Shown: positions 15,398 to 24,029 of the stretch, in pieces
Numbering within the stretch: position 1 is the stretch's first letter
Layout: each line of letters opens with the position of its first letter
DNA from: Polynucleobacter sp. es-EL-1
GTDB taxonomy: Bacteria > Pseudomonadota > Gammaproteobacteria > Burkholderiales > Burkholderiaceae
Direction: 5' to 3'
Length of the DNA stretch: 64,000 nucleotides
Assembly (NCBI RefSeq): GCF_018687975.1
Contig: NZ_CP061310.1
Location: 434,001 to 498,000, forward strand
The notes under the pieces: generated by a model
The model's database searches: none
Seen by the model: only the letters and a program-made list of their open reading frames with translations
What the model was told of the DNA's origin: nothing
Made by a program: the position numbers and the translations under genes

Positions 15398-16329
15398 TGC
15401 GGATTGCGCTAATTGGCAGTGCAGATTTTGGTAAAGCGGCATTAGAGGCTTTTTTAGATCGTGGTGATGAAGTAGTTGCTGTTTTTTGTCCGCCCGATAA
15501 TCCAAAATCTTCCAAGCCTGAAGTGCTTAAAGAAGCTGCGATTGCGAGGGGCCTAGTCCCCTTGCAATTTGCTTCCTTAAAGAGTGCTGAGGCTGCGCAA
15601 GCCATGATTGACAGTAAGGCTGATATTTGCGTAATGGCCTATGTCCTTCAGTTTGTGCCGCAAGAGCTCTGCAAGATCCCTAAGCACGGCACTATTCAGT
15701 ATCACCCCTCCTTGCTGCCTAAATATCGTGGCCCTAGTGCCATCAACTGGGCGATTGCTTTGGGCGAGGAAAAGACGGGTTTAACGATTTTCCGTCCCTC
15801 AGATGGACTTGATGAGGGCGAAGTCATATTGCAAAAAGAGGTCGCTATTGGCCCTGATGACACTCTGGGTAAGATCTACTTTGATCACTTATTCCCACTG
15901 GGTGTTCAGGCGCTACTGGAGGCTGCAGATTTGGTGGTTGCCAATCGGCATCAAGAGATTGTTCAAGATGAGTCTCAGGCAAACTATGAAGGTTGGTTTG
16001 GTGCTGATGCCGCACAAATTCATTGGGCAACACACATTACTCAAATTTATAACTTAATCCGGGCTTGTAACCCGGCGCCGGGTGCATGGACAAAATTTGG
16101 TGAGCAAAAGGTCCAGATTTATGATGCCCATAAACATGTAGCTCCAACTTTTGCCTCAGTCAAAGGCAAGCCGGGTGAAATCACGCAGATCACTTTAGAT
16201 TCATTCTTTGTGGCTTGTAACGGCGGTCAGATTGAAGTTTTGAAGGCTAAGGGTGCTGCTGGAAAAGTGACTGGCGCTGAATTGGCTAAAGAACTTAATT
16301 TGGAAATTGGGCAATTCTTTAATCTCTAG
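15397..16329 (+). CDS. Formyltransferase family protein, like the hydrolase domain of 10-formyl-THF dehydrogenase
   Basis: A 310-residue formyltransferase-fold protein. The hallmark HPSLLPKYRG near residue 107 supplies the catalytic histidine, and DGLDEGEVILQKE supplies the catalytic aspartate near 142. The surrounding pattern (YHPSLLP, SAINWAI, LFPLGVQALLEA, NYEGWFGADAAQIHW, PGAWTKFGEQK) resembles the N-terminal folate-hydrolase domain of ALDH1L-type 10-formyltetrahydrofolate dehydrogenase more than Fmt. The length also fits that domain, and no aldehyde dehydrogenase domain follows. Where Fmt has Asn two residues before the catalytic His, this protein has Gln (IQYHP). Translational coupling with frc suggests it handles the formyl group made from formyl-CoA, perhaps by passing it to or releasing it from tetrahydrofolate. 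It is unlikely to be the housekeeping methionyl-tRNA formyltransferase. The family is certain; the reaction is inferred. Confidence 0.8.
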   Translation: MRIALIGSADFGKAALEAFLDRGDEVVAVFCPPDNPKSSKPEVLKEAAIARGLVPLQFASLKSAEAAQAMIDSKADICVMAYVLQFVPQELCKIPKHGTIQYHPSLLPKYRGPSAINWAIALGEEKTGLTIFRPSDGLDEGEVILQKEVAIGPDDTLGKIYFDHLFPLGVQALLEAADLVVANRHQEIVQDESQANYEGWFGADAAQIHWATHITQIYNLIRACNPAPGAWTKFGEQKVQIYDAHKHVAPTFASVKGKPGEITQITLDSFFVACNGGQIEVLKAKGAAGKVTGAELAKELNLEIGQFFNL

Positions 16330-16350
16330 GTATTTTTAGAGATCGGATGT

Positions 16351-17202
16351 TTAAACCTCTAGGTTATCAATCAACCGTGTTTTACCTAACTTGGCTGCAG
16401 TCAGAATCACCAGCGGCTCCCCAGCTCTTAAACTAGCGTTGCTTGATGGTGCCAAGTCTGATTGTTGACGGATAGCAATGTAATCAGGTTGCCAACCGCG
16501 TTCAGTCAGTCTTGCAATTGCATTCTTTTCGATAGCGTTCAGTGCATCTACATCACGGGTATTTAAATTGAGCACTTGCTCGCGTACTTCCTGAAGTAAC
16601 TTTTGCAGTTGTGGCGCCTCTGCGCGCTCACTCGACGAGAGGTAGCCATTGCGCGAGGAGAGGGCCAGACCATCTTTCGCTCGAATGGTTTCCCCTGGAA
16701 TAATATCGACCGGGAGTGCAAACTGCTTGGCCATTTGACGAATAATCATCAGTTGTTGGTAATCTTTTTTACCAAATACAGCTACCTTGGGCTGTACGCA
16801 AGACAGAAGCTTGAGAACAACTGTGCAGACTCCTTTAAAGAATCCAGGACGAAATTCACCTTCTAAAATATCTCCCAATTGCTGCGGCGGATCCACGCGA
16901 TACTCTTGAGGTTGTGGGTATAAATCGCGCTCTGTTGGCGCAAATAAGATGTAGACACCTTCTTTTTCTAGCTTATCGATGTCAGCTTGCATAGTACGAG
17001 GATAGCTATCAAAATCCTCGTTAGGACCAAACTGCAAACGGTTCACAAAAATGCTCGCAACTACTGGGTCACCATGTTGTCTTGCAAGGCGCATGAGGGA
17101 TAGGTGCCCTTCATGCAAGTTGCCCATAGTTGGGACAAAAGAGGCGCGGTTCTGCCCACGGAGGTGGTCACGCAACTCTTGTATATCGCTAATAATTTTC
17201 AT
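16351..17202 (-). CDS. panC: Pantothenate synthetase
   Basis: A 283-residue enzyme that joins pantoate and beta-alanine with ATP to make pantothenate, the coenzyme A precursor. The nucleotide-binding HIGH-like motif is PTMGNLHEGHLSLMR near residue 25, followed by SIFVNRLQFGPNEDFDSYPR. The KMSKS-like region is DGLALSSRNGYL near residue 185, and FGKKDYQQL near 145 is also conserved. Its ATG overlaps the scpA stop by four bases, so it is translationally coupled to scpA. It is convergent with the formyltransferase gene, with 21 bases between. Confidence 0.95.
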   Translation of the reverse strand: MKIISDIQELRDHLRGQNRASFVPTMGNLHEGHLSLMRLARQHGDPVVASIFVNRLQFGPNEDFDSYPRTMQADIDKLEKEGVYILFAPTERDLYPQPQEYRVDPPQQLGDILEGEFRPGFFKGVCTVVLKLLSCVQPKVAVFGKKDYQQLMIIRQMAKQFALPVDIIPGETIRAKDGLALSSRNGYLSSSERAEAPQLQKLLQEVREQVLNLNTRDVDALNAIEKNAIARLTERGWQPDYIAIRQQSDLAPSSNASLRAGEPLVILTAAKLGKTRLIDNLEV

Positions 17203-18062
17203 GCAACAGGTGTGTAGGCGAGGCGAACGTAGATTGGTGCATAGGGCTCAGCCTGGGTAATCTCTACTAATGCTTCACGAGAAAGCTCGAGCATAGCAAT
17301 GAAATTCACAATCACCACGGGAACGCCTTTTCCGGATTTGATGGCATCTTCAAATAATTCACCAAACTCTACAAAGCGGGTATTTTGTAGGCGACGCAAA
17401 ATACGTGTCATAAAGTCACGAACTGATAGCTCTTCACGTGTAATAGTGTGGTGCTGATTGAGTTTCGCACGGTGCAAAACATCACGCCAAGCCATTTGCA
17501 AATCGTCTAGATTTACTTCCGGCCAAGTAACTGCCACTGTCGTATCCACATAGCCGTGTGCAATTTGGAAATCACGACCTTGTTGTGGAATTTGATCAAG
17601 CTCCTGAGCCGCTAGCTTCATGCGCTCATATTCCAACAGGCGGCGTACTAATTCAGCGCGAGGATCTTCTACTTCCTCATCGCTATCTGCTTTTTTCATT
17701 GGCAGCAGCATGCGAGATTTAATTTCAATCAACATGGCCGCCATGAGTAAATACTCGGCAGCGAGCTCCAGATTGTGATGGCGAATTTGATCGATGTAGC
17801 TCAGGTACTGTTGAGTGACCTGCGCCATTGGGATATCAAGTACATTGAAGTTTTGCTTGCGGATGAGATAGAGCAAGAGGTCAAGTGGACCCTCAAAAGC
17901 TTCTAGAAAAACCTCTAATGCATCAGGAGGAATATACAGATCTGTAGGGAGCTTAAATAAGGGCTCACCATACAGCTTTGCAAAAGCCGAAGACATTCCG
18001 TCCGTTACTGACGGAGTGCTATCGAGTAAATCTGATATCGGCTGTGTACTCGGATCAATCAT
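17199..18062 (-). CDS. scpA: Segregation and condensation protein A
   Basis: A 287-residue ScpA, the kleisin subunit that bridges the SMC heads in the bacterial condensin complex. The conserved N-terminal element is FEGPLDLLLYLIRKQNFNVLDIPMAQVTQQYLSYI near residue 55, followed by LAAEYLLMAAMLIEIKSRMLLP. The C-terminal winged-helix part is near residues 210-280 (DFMTRILRRLQ, VIVNFIAMLELSREALVEI). It has a roughly 40-residue N-terminal leader. It overlaps the DUF3460 gene by eight bases upstream and panC by four bases downstream. ScpB is not in the immediate neighbourhood. Confidence 0.93.
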   Translation of the reverse strand: MIDPSTQPISDLLDSTPSVTDGMSSAFAKLYGEPLFKLPTDLYIPPDALEVFLEAFEGPLDLLLYLIRKQNFNVLDIPMAQVTQQYLSYIDQIRHHNLELAAEYLLMAAMLIEIKSRMLLPMKKADSDEEVEDPRAELVRRLLEYERMKLAAQELDQIPQQGRDFQIAHGYVDTTVAVTWPEVNLDDLQMAWRDVLHRAKLNQHHTITREELSVRDFMTRILRRLQNTRFVEFGELFEDAIKSGKGVPVVIVNFIAMLELSREALVEITQAEPYAPIYVRLAYTPVA

Positions 18063-18243
18063 TCGAATAAACGTAAGCGCGCTGCTTTAATTTTGCTGCC
18101 TTAGCGCGACGCTGATCTTCCGAGGTTAATGGTTCTTTGTCCCACAAGAGGGCGCGACCAGCTTGCTGGCCAGCCTCGAGATGCGGCTTCTCAGACTTGA
18201 GCTCATTTAAGAACTGAGTGAATTCGGATTGATATCTTGCCAT
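18055..18243 (-). CDS. DUF3460 family small protein
   Basis: A 62-residue basic protein matching the DUF3460 pattern: MARYQSEFTQFLNELKSE near the start, then AGRALLWDKEP and RRAKAAKLKQRAYVY at the end. The family is found mainly in betaproteobacteria and has no known function. A GTG lies one codon upstream; the ATG at 18243 after TAGGAA is preferred. It overlaps the start of scpA, so it heads the DUF3460-scpA-panC operon. The conserved link to scpA hints at a chromosome-related role, but nothing in the sequence proves it. Confidence 0.82.
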   Translation of the reverse strand: MARYQSEFTQFLNELKSEKPHLEAGQQAGRALLWDKEPLTSEDQRRAKAAKLKQRAYVYSND

Positions 18244-18393
18244 CACATTTCCTAAAATCTTAATTAATTCAATAACTTACAAAATTTTATGAGAGACAAA
18301 GTCGTCCCTAGCCCATCATTATTAACGATTTTTCCTGCAAACCCGCTGAATTTTGGCTTATTCCTCTAAAAAGGCTTGCCAGGCAGCCTTTAA

Positions 18394-20064
18394 TTACAGA
18401 TTTGCTGCTAATAAGGCCTCGATTTGAGGGGCTTCTACCCGCGTCATGAGGTGTTTGTAGGGCTTGATCGGGTTCGCGCTTGAGAGGGTCGTTTTGACGT
18501 CATTCCAGCCCATTGGCGGGATGGAAAGGAAGTCCTCGACACCTGCTGCCACCGTTGGCAATACCGGCTTGAGGTAAAGCGTCAGCAAACGGAACGCCTC
18601 CAAAGTCACGCTACAGACCTTTTGTAGTTCGGCTTCTCGTTCCGGATCTTTGGCGATTTCCCAGGGTTTATTTTCGTCGACAAATGCATTGACCTGATCA
18701 GCTAGCTCCATAATGGTCCGTAAGGCTTTTGCATATTCACGGGCTTCATATAACTGAGCAATTTTTTCACTAGCAGAGGCAATTTCGGTGAGTAGGGGAT
18801 TGCTCATGGCTTCATCAGAAACAATGCCACCAAAACGCTTTACCAAGAAGCCAGCACTGCGGCTTGCAATATTGACGTACTTACCCAAAAGATCGCTATT
18901 GACCCTGGCTACAAAGTCTTGGAGATTGAGATCCAAGTCCTCCATGCTGTCATTAAGTTTGGTTGCAAAGTAATAACGGAACCACTCTGGATTAAAGCCA
19001 GTTTCAATAACGCTATTGGCTGAGATGAGCGTGCCACGCGACTTACTCATCTTCTCGCCATCGACGGTAAGAAAGCCATGGGCAAACACATTGGTTGGCG
19101 TGCGATAGCCGGCAAAGTGCAATGTAGCGGGCCAAAACAAGGTGTGGAAGTACAAGATATCTTTGCCAATAAAGTGATATTGCTCAGTGCTTGTATCGGG
19201 CTTAACCCACTCTTCAAAATTGAGGCCCTTGCTTTGGCAGTAATTTAAGAAGCTTGCGTAATAGCCAATAGGAGCATCAAGCCATACATAAAAATACTTA
19301 CTGGGGGCATCCGGAATTTCAAAGCCAAAGTAGGGCGCATCTCGAGAGATATCCCAGTCCCCCAGCTTACTATCGCCAGGCTGTCCAACCCATTCCTTCA
19401 TTTTGTTGCGAGCTTCCGGTTGTAGGGGAGTGTTTACCTGTGTCCATTCACGCAAAAAAGTTTCGCAGCGAGGGTCGGAGAGTTTGAAGAAGTAGTGGTC
19501 AGAAACTTTTTTGATCGGTGTGGCGCCACTGACTACAGAGAACGGATTTTTTAAATCGGTTGGAGAATAGGTTGCTCCACATTTTTCGCAGGAATCGCCA
19601 TACTGATCTTTGGCACCGCACTTAGGACATTCGCCTTTAATAAAACGATCTGGCAAAAACATTTCTTTGACGGGATCGTAGGCTTGCTCGATGGAGCGCA
19701 TTTCAATGAGACCAGCGTCTCGTAGTTTGAGATAAATGCTTTGAGACAACTGCTCATTTTCAGGGCTATCGGTAGTGTAGTAGTTATCAAATGAGATGAG
19801 GAAATTATCAAAGTCACGTTTATGTTCTTTCCAAACCTTGGCGATGAGCTCTTTGGGGGTCAAACCTTCTTTTTCAGCACGTAGCATGATGGGTGTGCCA
19901 TGAGTATCGTCAGCTCCAACATAGTGCACTTCATGACCACGCATTCTCTGGAAACGTACCCAAATATCCGTTTGAACATATTCAACCAAATGCCCAATAT
20001 GAATCTGGCCATTGGCATATGGCAAGGCAGAGGTAACTAATAGGCGACGCTGGGGATTGCTCAT
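18394..20064 (-). CDS. metG: Methionyl-tRNA synthetase
   Basis: A 556-residue class I synthetase that charges tRNA-Met. The HIGH motif is in GQIHIGHLVEYVQTD near residue 22. The zinc-binding knuckle has cysteines at 146, 149, 159 and 162 (CPKC and CEKC). The KMSKS loop is in DGEKMSKSRGT near residue 338. It lacks the C-terminal tRNA-binding (Trbp111-like) domain of the longer E. coli enzyme; the shorter form is common. It is divergent from fdhD, with 136 bases between the two starts. Confidence 0.96.
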   Translation of the reverse strand: MSNPQRRLLVTSALPYANGQIHIGHLVEYVQTDIWVRFQRMRGHEVHYVGADDTHGTPIMLRAEKEGLTPKELIAKVWKEHKRDFDNFLISFDNYYTTDSPENEQLSQSIYLKLRDAGLIEMRSIEQAYDPVKEMFLPDRFIKGECPKCGAKDQYGDSCEKCGATYSPTDLKNPFSVVSGATPIKKVSDHYFFKLSDPRCETFLREWTQVNTPLQPEARNKMKEWVGQPGDSKLGDWDISRDAPYFGFEIPDAPSKYFYVWLDAPIGYYASFLNYCQSKGLNFEEWVKPDTSTEQYHFIGKDILYFHTLFWPATLHFAGYRTPTNVFAHGFLTVDGEKMSKSRGTLISANSVIETGFNPEWFRYYFATKLNDSMEDLDLNLQDFVARVNSDLLGKYVNIASRSAGFLVKRFGGIVSDEAMSNPLLTEIASASEKIAQLYEAREYAKALRTIMELADQVNAFVDENKPWEIAKDPEREAELQKVCSVTLEAFRLLTLYLKPVLPTVAAGVEDFLSIPPMGWNDVKTTLSSANPIKPYKHLMTRVEAPQIEALLAANL

Positions 20065-20200
20065 GAAAAACGGTCTTAAAAAGAAACAAATTCAACAAAA
20101 AGGGCAATTCAAGATTATGGGGCTTGAAATGGATTTGAGCATTAATTTTAGTCTGCGGTTAAAGTAAATACCGATAAGAAAATAAATTAAGAGACGTTTT

Positions 20201-21049
20201 ATGGCTTCCTCCCACAATATCGAGATGTCCAATGCTTCTGTGCCTCTAGTCCATGAGGTGCAAATCATGGATGAGGCAGGGCGTCTGAAGACGACTCATA
20301 TCCCTGGGGAGCGCCCCCTGACAATTTACTTGGATAAGCGCGAGGTCGTGACCTTAATGACCCTAGGGAGCGCCCCTGAGGCCCTGGTATTAGGTTATTT
20401 GCGTAATCAGCGCCTTGTGGAATCCCCAGAGGATATCGCCAGTATTCAGGTGGATTGGGAGACGGATTCAGCGGCAGTCAAAACCCATCGCAGTACGGTA
20501 GATATCGATGCACTTACAAGCAAGCGGGTGGTGACTACTGGCTGTGGCCAAGGCACCATGTTTGGCGGCCTCATAGAGGAAATGTCCGAGATTAGACTGC
20601 CAGATGGACCCAATCTATCTCAAGAAGCTATCGTTGCCTTGATTGACGATATTCGCACCCATGACACGATTTATAAGAAGTCGGGTTCGGTTCATGCCTG
20701 CGCTGTATTTGAGCGCCAGGGCGAGAGTGGTATCCGACTGCTGCATTTTATTGAGGATGTTGGGCGCCATAATGCTGTTGACTCCATATCGGGTCTGATG
20801 TGGTTGGCGGATAAAGAGGGAAAAGATCTGATTTTCTTTACCACCGGCCGTCTGACTTCTGAGATGGTGATCAAGGGCGCTCAGATGGGGATCCCTTTTC
20901 TCTTAACGCGTTCCGGCGTGACCTTGATGGGGCTGGAGTTGGCTCGTAAAACCAATCTCACCCTGTTATCTCGGTGTTCGGGGAAGCATTTTGAGATTTA
21001 TAACGCTCCAGAGCGGGTCGTTTTTACCAGTCCAGCCTCTACAGCGTAA
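20201..21049 (+). CDS. fdhD: Formate dehydrogenase accessory sulfurtransferase FdhD
   Basis: A 282-residue FdhD, which passes sulfur from IscS to the molybdenum cofactor of formate dehydrogenase. Recognisable parts are PLTIYLDKREVVTLMTLG, ALVLGYLRNQRL and the C-terminal VGRHNAVDSISG with FTTGRLTSEMVIKGAQMGIPFLLTRSGVT. The loop that carries CxxC in E. coli has only one cysteine here, Cys115 in TTGCGQGTMFGG, a variant that keeps a single catalytic Cys. No formate dehydrogenase gene lies in the window, but formate is a product of the nearby oxalate pathway, so the enzyme it matures is probably encoded elsewhere. Confidence 0.92.
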   Translation: MASSHNIEMSNASVPLVHEVQIMDEAGRLKTTHIPGERPLTIYLDKREVVTLMTLGSAPEALVLGYLRNQRLVESPEDIASIQVDWETDSAAVKTHRSTVDIDALTSKRVVTTGCGQGTMFGGLIEEMSEIRLPDGPNLSQEAIVALIDDIRTHDTIYKKSGSVHACAVFERQGESGIRLLHFIEDVGRHNAVDSISGLMWLADKEGKDLIFFTTGRLTSEMVIKGAQMGIPFLLTRSGVTLMGLELARKTNLTLLSRCSGKHFEIYNAPERVVFTSPASTA

Positions 21050-21090
21050 ATTCATGGGCATAGGGCCCGCGATGGTTTTACAATTCGCCC

Positions 21091-21657
21091 ATGACTATTA
21101 AATCAGACCACTGGATTCGCCGTATGGGCGAGCAAGGCATGATCACCCCATTTGAGGCTGGTCAAGTTCGCCAAGATGCTGCCGGACAAAAAATTGTGAG
21201 TTATGGCACCTCAAGCTATGGCTATGACATTCGTTGTGCCGATGAGTTTAAGATTTTCACGAACATCAATAGCACCATTGTTGATCCTAAGAATTTTGAT
21301 GAGCAGTCTTTTGTCGACTTTAAGGGCCCAGTCTGCATTATTCCCCCAAACTCTTTCGCTCTAGCTAGAACTGTCGAGTACTTCAAAATTCCACGCAGCG
21401 TGTTAACTGTTTGCGTCGGTAAGAGTACATATGCGCGCTGTGGAATTATTGTGAACGTGACGCCATTTGAGCCTGAGTGGGAGGGCTACGTCACTTTAGA
21501 GTTTTCAAACACGACGCCATTACCTGCCAAGATTTATGCGGGCGAGGGATGTGCACAGGTTTTGTTCTTTGAAAGCGATGAAGTCTGTGGTACATCTTAT
21601 AAAGATCGTGGCGGTAAGTACCAAGGCCAAGTTGGCGTTACTCTCCCCAAGACCTAA
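21091..21657 (+). CDS. dcd: dCTP deaminase
   Basis: A 188-residue trimeric enzyme that deaminates dCTP to dUTP, feeding dTMP synthesis. The family pattern is clear: SYGTSSYGYDIR near residue 36, then FALARTVEYFKIPRSVLTVCVGKSTYARCGI (near 90-120) and VNVTPFEPEWEGYVTLEFSN, which carries the catalytic glutamate near residue 130. The C-terminal YQGQVGVTLPKT is also typical. It follows fdhD by 41 bases on the same strand; no strong ribosome site is visible. The arginine/lysine decarboxylase gene follows after about 60 bases. Confidence 0.95.
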   Translation: MTIKSDHWIRRMGEQGMITPFEAGQVRQDAAGQKIVSYGTSSYGYDIRCADEFKIFTNINSTIVDPKNFDEQSFVDFKGPVCIIPPNSFALARTVEYFKIPRSVLTVCVGKSTYARCGIIVNVTPFEPEWEGYVTLEFSNTTPLPAKIYAGEGCAQVLFFESDEVCGTSYKDRGGKYQGQVGVTLPKT

Positions 21658-21718
21658 CGCATCCATATTTATTTCTTAATCTCATTAATCGCCTGTTTAG
21701 CGAATTAAAAGGGTACTC

Positions 21719-23983
21719 ATGAAATTTCGTTTCCCAATCATCATTATTGATGAGGACTTCCGCTCTGAAAATATTTCAGGATCTGGTATCCGCGATTTAG
21801 CGGAAGCTATCGAGGCGGAGGGAATTGAGGTAATTGGCTTGACGAGTTATGGCGATCTGACATCTTTTGCGCAGCAAGCATCTCGAGCCTCAACTTTCAT
21901 CGTATCGATCGATGATGAAGAATTTATCTCAGACTCAGAAGATCACGATTTACCAGCGTTAAACAATTTGCGTGCATTTATTACGGAAGTGCGCAAGCGT
22001 AATGAGAATATTCCAATTTTCTTGTATGGCGAGACACGTACCTCACGTCATATTCCCAACGATATCTTGCGCGAACTGCATGGCTTCATTCATATGAATG
22101 AAGATACGCCAGAGTTTGTGGCACGCCATATTATTCGGGAGGCTAAAGTCTATCTAGATTCCCTGGCACCACCATTTTTCCGCGCTTTAACCAATTACGC
22201 CTCTGAGGGTTCCTATTCTTGGCATTGCCCAGGACACTCTGGTGGCGTGGCATTTTTGAAGAGCCCAGTAGGGCGTATGTTCCACCAATTTTTTGGTGAG
22301 AATATGCTCCGTGCTGACGTTTGTAATGCCGTTGAAGAATTGGGGCAACTCTTAGATCACACTGGACCTGTTTTGCAGAGTGAGCACAATGCAGCCCGTA
22401 TCTTTAACGCAGACCATTTGTTTTTTGTCACCAACGGCACCTCCACTTCCAACAAGATTGTTTGGCATTCAACGGTTGCTCCTGGTGACGTAGTCTTGGT
22501 GGATCGTAATTGCCACAAGTCAGTAATTCACTCGATCACCATGATGGGGGCGATCCCCATCTTTTTGATGCCTACTCGCAATCACCTGGGTATTATTGGG
22601 CCGATACCCAAAGAAGAGTTTGAGTGGAAGAACATTAAGAAGAAAATTGATGCCAATCCATTCATTAAAGATAAGAACGTTGTTCCTCGTGTGATGACCC
22701 TCACACAAAGTACCTATGATGGCATTGTGTACAACGTTGAAATGATTAAAGAGATGCTTGATGGCAAGGTTGATTCTTTGCATTTTGATGAAGCTTGGTT
22801 GCCACATGCAGCATTCCATCCTTTCTATAAAGATATGCATGCCATTGGTACTGACCGTAAGCGCACCAAAAAGAGTTTGATGTTTGCTACCCAGTCAACC
22901 CATAAGTTATTAGCAGGTCTTTCACAAGCTTCGCAGGTATTGGTGCAAGATGCTGAAGAGCAGAAGCTCGATCGTGATTGCTTTAATGAGGCCTATTTGA
23001 TGCATACCTCAACTAGCCCTCAGTACGCGATTATTGCCTCTTGTGATGTCTCTGCGGCCATGATGGAGGCTCCTGGCGGCACCACTTTAGTTGAAGAGTC
23101 TATCGCTGAAGCGATGGACTTCCGTCGCGCAATGCGTGAAGTCGATGATAAGTTTGATGGGGATTGGTGGTTCAAGGTTTGGGGGCCAGATCATTTGGCT
23201 GACGAGGGTATTGGTGAGCGGTCTGACTGGATTCTGGAGCCCAATGCTAGCTGGCATGATTTTGGCAATGTCACCAAAGATTTCAATATGCTCGACCCCA
23301 TCAAGGCCACAGTAGTGACCCCCGGTCTTGATATTGATGGTAATTTTGGCTCCATGGGAATCCCGGCAAGTATTGTTACTAAATACTTAGCTGAGCATGG
23401 AGTCATTGTTGAGAAATGTGGACTCTATTCTTTCTTTATTATGTTCACCATCGGTATTACCAAAGGTCGTTGGAATACCTTGGTGACTGAGTTGCAACAG
23501 TTCAAAGATCACTTTGATAAGAATGCGCCTTTATGGAAGGTGCTTCCAGAGTTCGTCGCAAAACACCCGCGTTACGAGCGCATTGGCTTGAAAGATATCT
23601 GTCAACAGATTCATGAGTTTTATAAGAGCCGAGATGTTGCCCGCATGACTACAGAGATGTATACCTCGGATATGGTGCCAGCTATCATGCCTTCAGAAGC
23701 ATGGGCAAAGATGGCGCATAAAGAAGTTGACCGTGTTCCGTTGGATCAACTCGAGAATCGAATTACTGCGATGTTAGTGACACCTTATCCTCCAGGTATT
23801 CCACTCCTGATTCCTGGCGAACGATTTAATAAACGCATCATTGACTACCTTTACTTTGCTCGCGATTTCAATGAGCGATTCCCTGGGTTTGAAACGGATA
23901 TCCACGGTTTGGTAAAGACAGAGATTGATGGTCGAAGTCAATATTACGTAGATTGCGTAAGGCAGGAACACGATACTAAGTAG
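21719..23983 (+). CDS. Arginine/lysine/ornithine decarboxylase (AdiA type)
   Basis: A 754-residue PLP-dependent basic amino acid decarboxylase of fold type I. It has a receiver-like N-terminal wing (residues 1-130), the cofactor domain and a C-terminal domain. The PLP lysine is in TQSTHKLLAGLSQAS near residue 390, and HFDEAWLPHAAFHP near 355 holds the conserved cofactor aspartate. CPGHSGGVAFLKSPVGRMFH near 170 is also typical. Length and motif order are close to E. coli AdiA (arginine) but also to lysine decarboxylases; the substrate cannot be fixed by eye. Possible roles are agmatine or polyamine synthesis, or acid resistance. AAAAGGG lies in front of the ATG, and a strong terminator follows at 24001-24026. 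Confidence 0.87.
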   Translation: MKFRFPIIIIDEDFRSENISGSGIRDLAEAIEAEGIEVIGLTSYGDLTSFAQQASRASTFIVSIDDEEFISDSEDHDLPALNNLRAFITEVRKRNENIPIFLYGETRTSRHIPNDILRELHGFIHMNEDTPEFVARHIIREAKVYLDSLAPPFFRALTNYASEGSYSWHCPGHSGGVAFLKSPVGRMFHQFFGENMLRADVCNAVEELGQLLDHTGPVLQSEHNAARIFNADHLFFVTNGTSTSNKIVWHSTVAPGDVVLVDRNCHKSVIHSITMMGAIPIFLMPTRNHLGIIGPIPKEEFEWKNIKKKIDANPFIKDKNVVPRVMTLTQSTYDGIVYNVEMIKEMLDGKVDSLHFDEAWLPHAAFHPFYKDMHAIGTDRKRTKKSLMFATQSTHKLLAGLSQASQVLVQDAEEQKLDRDCFNEAYLMHTSTSPQYAIIASCDVSAAMMEAPGGTTLVEESIAEAMDFRRAMREVDDKFDGDWWFKVWGPDHLADEGIGERSDWILEPNASWHDFGNVTKDFNMLDPIKATVVTPGLDIDGNFGSMGIPASIVTKYLAEHGVIVEKCGLYSFFIMFTIGITKGRWNTLVTELQQFKDHFDKNAPLWKVLPEFVAKHPRYERIGLKDICQQIHEFYKSRDVARMTTEMYTSDMVPAIMPSEAWAKMAHKEVDRVPLDQLENRITAMLVTPYPPGIPLLIPGERFNKRIIDYLYFARDFNERFPGFETDIHGLVKTEIDGRSQYYVDCVRQEHDTK

Positions 23984-24000
23984 TAATGCGATTGACCGAC

Positions 24001-24026
24001 AAAGCCACTTTAGAGTGGCTTTTTTG
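24001..24026 (+). terminator. Rho-independent terminator after the decarboxylase gene
   Basis: AAAGCCACT and AGTGGCTTT flank the short loop TTAG and are followed by a T run. The AAA on the other side gives possible bidirectional use, which would also serve the TRAP permease gene ending at 24030 on the minus strand. Confidence 0.85.
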
Positions 24027-24029
24027 TTG

